DNA of 64,000 nucleotides, from positions 3,968,001-4,032,000 of the forward strand of contig NC_063017.1 in NCBI RefSeq assembly GCF_020509005.1, written 5' to 3'. Source of the DNA: Fulvia fulva (Eukaryota; Ascomycota; Dothideomycetes; Mycosphaerellales; Mycosphaerellaceae). Position 1 is the stretch's first letter. The number at the start of each line of letters is the position of its first letter. A model generated the notes under the pieces. The model did no database searches. It saw nothing but the letters and a program-made list of their open reading frames with translations, and had not been told where the DNA came from. Shown piece by piece: positions 55,811 through 64,000 of the stretch. Both the position numbers and the translations under genes were made by a program.

Positions 55811-57288
55811 ATGAACTTCTTCTCAGCTTCGCCGTCTTTGGACGGAGACGACGGAGATTCCACCTACACGCCAGAGTCCGCCAGCACACCCAACGACACC
55901 CCTCGCGGGAAGTCGAAGCGTAAGAGTAACAAGGGACGCATCCTCCAGCGCTGGGATCGTGAGTACTCACAACACCCACCTGCATGTCTTTTCTCCGCGC
56001 TAACCTTCCAATAGCTTCCAAGGACCAGTACGTCTTGCTCTGTGTCGAGCAGTACGTTGCCTCGAAGAGCATCCCATTCTTCGATTGGAACGAGATCGCA
56101 AAGCTCATTGCACCGACCGTCACCGGAGAAGCCATCAAGCAGCATCTCGCCAAGCTGCGCAAGGCTCGTGAGGAGGCCGGCCAGCCGATTCCACCTTCCA
56201 TTGGCAAAGATCACGGCTCTGGTCTTCGCAAAAACAATCTCATCGCCTCAACACAGACCCCACGTCTTTCTCAAGCTTCCGCCGAGGAGTTCGATCCATT
56301 CGCCAACGACCAGATCCAAGGCACTAAGCGTGACAGTCTTGATATCCAGAAGAACGAGGCCACAGACCCAAAGCTCGCAAGCCTGATTTTCCAGAAGAAA
56401 AAGCCCGTCAAGACCCGCACTCCAGTCTCCAAGAAGCGCAAGACCGCCACCGACGACTCTACTCCCACGTACAACCCGCGTAACAAGAAGAACAAGACCA
56501 TAGGGAGCAACTTCGCGAACGGCCACGAGACTGATCACGTTCTTGCTCTATACAACGACAAGATGGGCTATGCCATCAAGCGGGACGCTCTCCTATCTCC
56601 AGAAGCTCGCGATGCCATCGACAGGCGTCGTCGCATGCTGAAGATACGCGACGCTGTTGCGATGGGAGAAGATGTCAACGTGAACATCAACAACGCTTCC
56701 GCCAATCTCGCCGCCCAGCTCTACTACGGCAAGGCTGGTGATGGCGCCAATGAGAACTTCAACGGTATCTCCGCCGCCAACACAGTTGGCCAGACCAACA
56801 AGCCACGGCTCCAGACCATGCCGCAGTACAACGATGCTGACACCGGTGATGACGCCAACCTCTGCGCTAACGACTTCAATACCAACAAGTTCGGCCAGAT
56901 CAACGACCTGAAGCTCCAGAACAAGCCGCAGGCCCACTTCGCCGAAGCTGCTACCGGCGATCTCAGCAACGTCATCCCGTTCAACGGCCCTCCAAGCCCT
57001 GCTGGCATGATCCACGACTGCGCCGACGACTTCTCCTTCTGCAGTATCCATGCCAATGCACATGGCTTCCAGTTCAACCCTGGCAACCCGGCCTCTTACG
57101 GCCAGCCAGCGCCAGCAATGAAGTCACCGAAGGCTCCAAGCGCCTACGTCGATGACATCAGCAACTTGCCTGAGGACCGCAATGGCAGTGCCGATCTCGA
57201 GGGGATCGACAGCGACCTCTTCACCCAGGAGTTCGGCATGCCTGGAGAGCAGGTGGGCTCCTTCGGTGGCTTCGACTTCGATTATTGA
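55811..57288 (+). CDS. Myb/SANT-like domain protein 4, larger
   Basis: Exons 55,811-55,958 and 56,015-57,288; one 56-bp intron; 473 residues. Acidic, Ser/Thr-rich N-terminus and a basic patch (GKSKRKSNKGR). Then a Myb/SANT-like domain at about residues 50-105: SKDQYVLLCVEQYVASKSI, WNEIAKLIAPTVTGEAIKQH and LAKLRKAREE. This pattern (helix, WNEIA, GEAIKQHLAKLR) is common in ascomycete nuclear proteins of unknown function. Around residues 205-215 is KKRKTATDD, a likely nuclear signal. The C-terminal half is low in motifs and rich in Asn/Ala/Asp. It is probably a transcriptional or chromatin protein, but no target can be given. Confidence 0.88.
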
Positions 57289-57479
57289 GAAACATAGCTT
57301 GGCGATTACTTTGTGGGTGAGCTGAGCTCACCCAGGCTTGATGCGATGTCATACAACTAGTAGCATAGCCGAAGAATGAAAATGTGGAGAGAAATGTTCC
57401 CTGTGCGTGCCAGTAATACCATCTGTGATATTATGTCGTTGCGGCTGGTTAGCCTACCATCCGATTTGTCGATATGGGT

Positions 57480-57770
57480 CCTGTGTTAGTATCAGCCCTA
57501 TGCATGACGCGATATACCTGTGGATACCGCGCCGTCGCTTCGAGTCATCTCCAGATATCTGCGCAGCTGATTCGGGTTCGTCCTCACTCACAGTTATCCT
57601 GTGCACCGTATTAGCATCCCTATACACGACGCGATGCACCCACAGCATAGCGCGATTGCTTCCCCCCATCTCCAGTAGTCTTCGCAGTCGATTCGCATCT
57701 GTCGTACCTCAAACGCATCCTGTGCTCCGTATTAGCAGGTTGTGCACGAGGCGCTTTACAGTGATACTTC
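57480..57770. repeat. Degenerate ~120-bp tandem repeat
   Basis: CCTGTG... units begin at 57,480, 57,598 and 57,719 (spacings 118 and 121). Shared words include TATTAGCATC/TGTTAGTATC, ACGCGAT and CATCTCCAG at matching offsets; the third unit is partial. It lies between the convergent ends of Myb-like gene 4 and the complex I gene. The rest of 57,289-57,824 is 3' untranslated sequence with nothing else recognised. Confidence 0.7.
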
Positions 57771-57824
57771 ATTCAAAATGGCCATTTGTACACTAATGGG
57801 CTGTCTAAAATACAGCCTATCCAT

Positions 57825-58636
57825 CTACCTCTGCTCGAGAACCTTTCCAGTGACACTCTGAAGCTTCGAGTCCGAGCCAGTCTTTCCTCCCAGTTCAGCC
57901 ATTTGAGATGCGGGGATCTCCGCTGCGTTGCTTTGTGGCTCCAGCGGGTATGATGTGTGGGGCAGGCTTTGAAGGTGCTTGCGGTGGTGCTCGTGGGCCT
58001 GGAGTGAAGGTTAGGAAGGGTATGGATGGGTGGGGAGAGTGGGTTGGGATGGGATGGGTCTTACGAATGGCAGACCACAATATGTGCAGAAGCAAATCTG
58101 CGGCTTGTCTACGTTGATGAAGATTCTGGGGTGGCCGAGAGGACCGCCTCCTCCGTCGCAGGACACAACGCGTTGCTTGGTCCAGTTTACGGGTTGTTGG
58201 TGGATCAGCTCGATGGCTGCCAGTGGGCGTGGCTATCATTTTGTCAGCCACTAGCTTCCCACCTCATATGCTCTTCCCACATTGGGCGGGTTCTGTATCA
58301 TGTCCATACCTGATCTTCCATGATCGTCTGCTCAAATCTCGGTCCAACCATGGCCTTTGCCCTCTCCCGCTGGCTCCTGCTCCATGTCGTCGCCCTGTTC
58401 GGTGCCTGCTGTACACGCTTGTCTTCACCCTCTGCCGCAGTCTCCATCAATGCCGCATCTCTGCTTCCCATCGACACAGTCGGGAGGTTCTTGGTGCCGG
58501 ATATGGGAGGGTTGCGCTCTTTCGCGTTGGGGTCGTTTGCGGGGATTGGGTTGTCTGGCGGTGTGCTGTATTGGCGGACAGCGACTGTCCGGCGACTGAG
58601 CGCGGGCACAAGCCTGCGAGCGCTTCTTTGCAGCAT
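57825..58636 (-). CDS. NDUFS6: Mitochondrial complex I CHCC zinc subunit (NDUFS6 type)
   Basis: Exons 58,636-58,310, 58,232-58,065 and 57,998-57,825; introns of 77 and 66 bp; 222 residues. The N-terminus is a mitochondrial presequence (MLQRSARRLVPALSRRTVAV, Arg-rich, no acids). Exon 2 holds the CHCC zinc site: VVSCDGGGGPLGHPRIFINV then ICFCTYCGLPF, continuing after the intron as AHEHHRKHL. This is the accessory NADH:ubiquinone oxidoreductase subunit that binds zinc and is needed for late assembly of the peripheral arm. The fungal-type extended N-terminus and a non-conserved C-terminal tail of about 35 residues make it longer than the animal protein. The reading phase matches at both introns. 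Confidence 0.95.
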
Positions 58637-59089
58637 TGTGGCGATATCGTGGAATGCTCAATGGCAGGACGGAGTGGGAGCTTCGATGAGGTCGGCGATG
58701 CGGACGGAGCCAAGCAAATGGTCAGCGCTTCGGATGTTGCCGATTGGACGTGGCGGAAACATCAACACGGTTACACGACGACGCGACATTCTCCCGCTCT
58801 CTCGACAACATCACCAGCAAGTTGCACATGCTACGCCTCCCATGAGACAATATTGAGACTGCGGTACATGTGATCGAGGGAAGGCGCTGCGGGACCACGA
58901 TACAGTCTGCTCGAAAATGCATGCAATGTCTACTGGATTACCTTACATGTACTCCACGAACGTTATCTCGGCACCTCATCATTCATCCATCCGCGATGGG
59001 AAAGTCATCCGTCTAGCCTCACGCCACTCCAGGTTGGCCAGAGATTTGGGCCGCCACTCAATGGCTCTCCATCGCAGGAGCCGGTCCCT
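58637..59089. promoter_or_regulatory. Interval upstream of the complex I gene
   Basis: About 450 bp between the start of the complex I gene and the end of the Asn-rich protein gene, both on the minus strand. Nothing specific recognised. Confidence 0.4.
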
Positions 59090-59381
59090 CTACAGCGCGA
59101 AAGCAGCCATCAAGAAACCACCGGCAGCGCCATAGAATGGTAGTGCATTCTTGGCTGCAGCACCATCGTACACATTCAGACCACCCGCATTGTCAGGTGC
59201 GACTGTCTGTCGGGCACCATCTGGACCAACGCCAACGAGCGCAGTCTGCTGATACACCTGGCCATTCTGAGTGGTCTGGTAGTACTCGGTACTCCACGAG
59301 GTCGAGCTACCATAGTAGGCACCTGTAGCACCTGGCTGATTGTTACATTCAGTGGAAGTGGCGAGGTAAGTGTTGCCGAAG

Positions 59382-59446
<65 letters not shown>

Positions 59447-60043
59447 CTGGGAAGATGTCAGCAGGTATGTGTGGATCAATTCCTGACGCTACTCACGTTT
59501 CCATTGTTGTTGTAGGTCGAGGTATAGACCCAGGTTCGGCAGTTCGTGCTGTAGAAGCTATTCGTGACAAACGGCGTGGTTGCTGGAGTTGGGAGGATGA
59601 CTCCGTTCGTGGTGGTGCCGACATTGTTCTGCTGCTGGAAGCCACAGAACTGCATCCATCTTTGGACTTCTGGAGGTGTGTCAGTCATCTCAACTTAGAT
59701 CGATCGAAGCTGACTGATGCTCACCATTGCCTCGCATGTTCCCACCATTCTGGCTGTTCACCGGGTACTGGCGTACGCAGCCGTCGCAATTGGCAAAATC
59801 CGAGTTTGCATTCGACCCTTGGCACATGCACTGTCGGAATTGCGAGTTGTTACTCCAATTATTCCAGTTCCAGTTGCCGTTGTCGTCATTGTTGTTGTCA
59901 TTCTGGTCATCGCACTGGTTGAACAAATTCCTTGCCGCATCGCAAGTTGACTGGCATGCCTGTGGGAAGTCGCTGTCTTGAAGGTCCCGCACAGCAACTG
60001 CTGTAGCCACCAGGGCTGTCAGTACAAGCTGTTTGGAGTGCAT
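59090..60043 (-). CDS. Secreted Cys-rich, Asn-rich GPI-anchored protein
   Basis: Exons 60,043-59,725, 59,669-59,497 and 59,446-59,090; introns of 55 and 50 bp; 282 residues. Signal peptide MHSKQLVLTALVATAVAV. An N-terminal Cys-rich part follows with CQSTC, NQCDD, QCMC and NCDGC, then MQFCGF in exon 2: eight Cys in a region of about 100 residues, interrupted by an Asn/Asp/Trp-rich loop. Exon 3 opens with 22 consecutive Asn. The C-terminus ALPFYGAAGGFLMAAFAL is a GPI-attachment signal. It is therefore a cell-wall or plasma-membrane surface protein; the function is unknown. The Cys pattern recalls CFEM domains, but the spacing does not fit well enough to call one. Confidence 0.85.
59381..59446 (+). 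repeat. (GTT)22 microsatellite coding for an Asn tract
   Basis: 66 bp of uninterrupted GTT (AAC on the coding strand). It begins directly at the 3' splice site of intron 2 (CCCAG then AAC), so exon 3 opens with the repeat. Length is likely variable between strains. Confidence 0.95.
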
Positions 60044-61180
60044 CGGAGCGACGGTGACTGGAAGGGGCTGATCAGGCTAGCTGCACTACTGGTGCAGACG
60101 AAGCCTTGGGGACAGGAGTCTGCTGTTCGGACGTCAAGACCTTATACCTGCTCCCTGGCCTTACCCACAACGCGGCTTGTCGGGCGACAGATGAATATTT
60201 AGGTTCCCCTTTGAACTCCGGACTTTTCAGCGTCGTCGTTAACTCGTAGGAGCCACATTTCACGCGTCATCAAGCATATCCGGGCAACACCAGCTTCACA
60301 TAACCTGCCTGAGTGATCTCCAAGACCAGGGAAGCGACTCGTTTCAGATGCTGCGAGCGGTCGACCGCTATTTGCTCATCACGCAGCATCCTCTGGAATC
60401 GCACACTTCGCTCAGATACAGCCCGTTGCTCACAAAATCGGCTGCAGCTTATCTATTCTCTAACTATAACGAAGAAGGGCTGCCGCATCACGATACAGAC
60501 CAAAGTGCTATGTTGTCAAAACAGGTCGGGCGGCTCGAAGCACAGGTCATGCAACATCGAGCGCAAACTCGTTGAGCAGTTGCAGACACGCACGTACTGA
60601 CTTTCATACCGGACTGTGGTCGGCTCCGACGGCATGCAGATGCTGTCTGTATTCTTGGCAGCCTGCCGCGAGAGCTCTGCGCACATCTTTGGCATGGCAT
60701 CCCTGCTCGGATCTCATGAAACTTTGTCCTTTGCCAAGACTACAGCTCACATCTGCAGCAATGGAACACCACTTCAATGCCGCTCGGACAGTGATCAAGC
60801 GGCTCCAAATCAACAGAAACACATCGCGAGTGGATCAACGTTTGTCCCCTGAGTACTGCACCGCTCAGGTTTCGGACTTGCCCAGCTGTCGCGCGTAGAG
60901 GTTCAGATTCGGGCCCAAGAACACCACCTGCTATACCAACGCAAGGTTGAGCAGAGAAGACACTTCTCATTCTGTCGCTAATTCCATGGTCGAAATATCG
61001 CAGCAAATTCTTCGTTATGCAAGCAGCACCGGCAACAAACCTCCAACCTGGAACAAACATCGGCCGTTACAGCATCGCTCTGGGTTTCCAGACACAGACA
61101 TCATCAGTCCTCCGCCGTATCACCCGTCATCATCATACCGAACTCAGCTTTCATGAGTGTACCACGGCGGCTCTATCCCA
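60044..61180. other. Gene-free interval
   Basis: About 1.1 kb. It is the promoter of the Asn-rich gene at the left (ATATTTAG word at about 60,193) and the 3' flank of the next gene at the right. Short frames on both strands were not recognisable. Confidence 0.4.
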
Positions 61181-61885
61181 TCACAGCGCCAACAGCACCG
61201 CCACCGAGACTCCTGCCAGGCCACCCAACATGGGGAAGGTGTTGGCACCAGCAGCATTGCGATAGCCATCCGGACCATCTCCATCTCCATCTCCATCTGG
61301 ACCATCATCATTATTGTCGTTGCCATCGCCGTTGCGAATCGCCGTCGACTTGAGCGACACTGGCATATGGAGTATTGTCGAGATTGTCCGATTGCTGGCC
61401 TGTTTCGCCGTTGGTGTTGTACGATGGCACAGCAGTGTTTCCGTCTTCGAGATGGCCTGGCAGGTTGTTGCCATCCCCGTTTTGATCTTCGCCATCTTCT
61501 CGTCATCCTCGAGATGCTCTGGCAAAGTGTCTCCGTCACCATTTCGATCGACGTCGTTTTCGCGGTGTTCATCATCGTCACGGTGTTCATCATCTTCGAG
61601 ATGTGCTGGTAAAGTGTTGCCGTCTCCATTGCGATCGATATCGTCCCGGTGCTCATCATCATCAAGATGCTTCGGGCCAGGACCACCTTTCTCGTATCAG
61701 CAGCGACTACCAGGACTGAGATGCGGAAGGAGGATATCATACTGACCATCTGCCAGGTGTGGTGGCGGTGGATTACCACCACCTTCAAGGCCTTCCACGT
61801 CCCTTACATTATGCATTGGAAAGCGCATCGCCTGCGCAAAGGTTGAAGCGGCCACGAGGGCTGTCAGAGAGTTTTGGATCTTCAT
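61181..61885 (-). CDS. Secreted acidic GPI-anchored protein with DxNGDG loops
   Basis: Exons 61,885-61,747 and 61,686-61,181; 60-bp intron (donor GTCAGT, acceptor GAAAG; the exact ends are my best fit); 214 residues. Signal peptide MKIQNSLTALVAASTFAQA. Then repeats built around a Ca-binding-like loop: DIDRNGDGNTLPAHLEDDEH and DVDRNGDGDTLPEHLEDDE. A third copy, DQNGDGNNLPGHLEDG, sits in another frame (see findings). A last NGDGNDNNDDGPDGDGDGDG returns in the main frame. The C-terminus AGANTFPMLGGLAGVSVAVL is a GPI signal. It is probably a surface protein that may bind calcium through the DxNxDG loops, which is inference from the motif. Confidence 0.75.
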
Positions 61886-63244
61886 GTTGTGTTTTGAGTT
61901 TCTGTTCCGAATCGGATTCTTGCGGCTGTCTACTGATGATCGGCAGGTATAGTCTGACGCTCTTATACCGCCATCAGCATCTCGTCTAGCCAGCAAGCAG
62001 AGATCTAAGCCATCGCTATACGACTCTTGTTCGTCGCGTCAAGACGCAGTCTAACACGAGAATAGCGACTTTTCCAACACTCTGGCGTTCGCAAAGATGG
62101 TATACGCCGTCTTTAAAGGTCTGTATGGATCTTTGATGTTGGCTCTGCCACACCTTTAAGCCAGATGTCGCAAATCTTCCCATCACAACCACATCTTAAA
62201 AAACCTACAACAAGCCATCCCCAGCTCTTCGCCCAAACAGGCCAGAACACTGCCACAAAGAGCTTCTATCATGACCACATCGCCAAGCGACATCGAGGCG
62301 CAAACGTTTCAGCGGCATGAACAGCACCAAGTCTTTGGCATAGTAAGCTTGCTATCACGGGACAAGCCGCTAGCACTGCCAGTGTCGTCTCGTCAGACCT
62401 TGCTAATTGCTTGATGTGTAAGGCCGTCAATGGATAGCACTTACACATGCCAAGTGTGGAGGTGTTGCAGACGTGCAGCAAGACACACGCACGCGTTGAT
62501 GATCGAGAGCGCTTGGCTGCTTGACAAGCATGGCTGATCTTGCGGATGATCAACATATCCTGGCACGGATTGTCACGTGAAGCATCTCAAGCTTCTGGTC
62601 GGGGCTTTCACATGTCCTTGTACAGCTGAGCGGTTGCTTGGCGTGTGAAGGCGAGGCGCAGTCTCACTTGCTGGTGGCATCAATGATGGCGACCCTGAGA
62701 GACATTCTGCTCAGGCAGCGGTCACCCACTACGTCCCACGAGCCAAGTCAAATGCAGGTAAAGTCAAACCAGCCAGATGCGGATCACTGGCCCCTAGCTC
62801 CGCCACATACCAGCGACGAAGTCAGTCGTAAACCGTCAGCGCCATCTTGTAAAGTGAATGCTCCCCGTCTGCCGCGATGAAGAAAGTGCGCAATGCCTTC
62901 GTCCACATTCGCAGCACCAGTTTGGGGCGATAGCCCCTGGCACCAACCGAGCGAAAGGTCCGAACAAAGAGTAGATGAAGTCGGGCATGGTATCCGGGAA
63001 TTTGTGAGTGCATCACTTCATACGTCAGCTGTGAACAGCCCTGTTCGCAGCAAATCACATCACTGTATGTAGTCCAATAACCTCATCAAGGAAGAGTCCC
63101 GATGACGCTGGCGACCTTGTCACTCACATGTGCAACCTTCAGTAAGAAATTTCCCTCGCTGCGAGGCGCGTCAACAGAGACAGCAACAACAAATGTGCTA
63201 GAAATGGTCAGGTGTTGATCCTTCTATACCTGGTCTACTCCTCG
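61886..63244. other. Gene-free interval
   Basis: About 1.36 kb upstream of the acidic GPI gene and downstream of the auxilin gene. No supported gene, RNA or repeat; several short frames rejected. Confidence 0.4.
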
Positions 63245-64000
63245 TCATAGATTGTTATCCTTCTTAAACTTATCCCACGCTTCATTCAGCGTGCTGAAGA
63301 CAGACGCACTGACCATGCGCTGCTCAGTCGTAGCATCTTGTGGTATCTGCAATGGCAACCATCAGTAACGTATCCCACAAACATGATAATTTTCTGAACT
63401 GGACTCACCTTATCTGGATGCACCTTCGCAATCGCCTTCATATAAACAATCTTCACCTTATTCGGCATGACCAGATCACTCATCCCGACCTTCTTCCACC
63501 CGGCAGCCTCCCAGAGAACACTATCCAGACTCTGCAGTAACGCTCGGAGATTATCCGCTTTGCCCCCCTTCCAAGCTGTAAGTTTCGCGTCGACCTGATC
63601 GCTCAAGGCGAACTTCTCATCATCAGCCTTGTCGGCCGCTGCATTCGCTGCACGCAGCTTCTTCACAGCTTCAGCTGACTGCGCGCCTGAAAGTGCAGGT
63701 CGATTGAGACTGTTACCCATACTCTTAGCTGGAGCCGGTCGGCCTGGTCCCGGTGCTGTGCTGTGGACAGGCGCTGGTTTAGTGGCTGGTTTCGGTGCTG
63801 CGGCCTTTTCGCAGCGATCCCTGCCCTTCAAGCTCACAGCTCCGCCAACGCCAGCTGCGACTGCAGTCTTCCAAGCGGCGGCAGCGTCGCTCCATTTCTC
63901 GAGATGCTCTAATGCTTCTGCCTTTCGCATGATCGCTTTGCCGTAAAACTCACGCATGTCTTTGACGCCCTCGCCGCTGCCGAGATCGATGGTCTCGCCG
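63245..64000 (-). CDS. SWA2: Auxilin-like clathrin uncoating factor, 3' part
   Basis: Partial: exon 63,409 to beyond 64,000 and last exon 63,346-63,245, with a 62-bp intron. The visible part starts in a TPR-like helix pair (MREFYGKAIMRKAEALEHLE, WSDAAAAWKTAV), then a Pro/Ala-rich linker, then a C-terminal J domain: LWEAAGWKKVGMSDLVMPNK, VKIVYMKAIAKVHPDK with the HPD triplet just before the intron, and IPQDATTEQRM with VFSTLNEAWDKFK after it. TPR plus C-terminal J domain is the layout of yeast Swa2. Swa2 recruits Hsp70 to strip clathrin from vesicles and acts in cortical ER inheritance. The N-terminal clathrin-binding and UBA region would be to the right of the window. Confidence 0.93.

Noticed and set aside
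61314..61745. 143-residue plus-strand frame
   Set aside because: Antisense to the acidic GPI protein; its Ser/Arg-rich content mirrors the GAT/GAC codons of the repeats.

Overview
The window looks like a chromosome segment of a filamentous ascomycete, most likely a dothideomycete (Mycosphaerellales/Capnodiales-like; this is inference). Evidence: short GT-AG introns of about 50-85 bp in every gene, fungal gene content (striatin/PRO11, Swa2-type auxilin, CHCC subunit of complex I, GPI-anchored secreted proteins, small Myb-like proteins), and extreme repeat-induced point mutation (RIP) of repeats.

Left two thirds (1 to about 44,592) is a nested block of transposable elements. Old layers are saturated with CpA->TpA / TpG->TpA changes while CpG is spared. 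They comprise a non-LTR element family alpha (1-704, LINE A, LINE B), an undecoded repeat, a retroelement gag, Copia B, LINE D and Gypsy B. Younger layers sit inside them. Gypsy A (11,999-18,135) is lightly mutated; Copia A (20,755-26,371) has identical LTRs and an open gag-pol; LINE C (about 39,524-44,486) has an intact ORF1 and one stop in ORF2; a 287-bp Tc1/mariner-type remnant lies inside a LINE fragment. Target-site duplications give the order of insertion: Copia B received LINE A in its 3' LTR, LINE A received Gypsy A and Copia A, and Gypsy B received LINE B and LINE C.

Right third (about 44,600-64,000) is ordinary genic DNA. In order: a fungal-specific transcription factor remnant without a visible zinc cluster (-), striatin (+), three small Myb/SANT-like genes (+,-,+), a degenerate 153-bp tandem repeat, a fourth larger Myb/SANT-like gene (+), a degenerate 120-bp repeat, the NDUFS6-type complex I subunit (-), an Asn-rich GPI-anchored secreted protein (-), a secreted acidic protein with DxNGDG loops and an apparent pair of compensating frameshifts (-), and the 3' part of a SWA2/auxilin gene running off the right edge (-).

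Most unusual items: the clean layered RIP record, the patchwork 5' end of LINE C, the half-tRNA primer site and Asp-Ser-Cys protease motif of the Copia family, the local group of four Myb-like genes, the 153-bp (51-codon) repeat, and the frame-switched segment in the acidic GPI protein. No CRISPR, tRNA or rRNA gene was seen.
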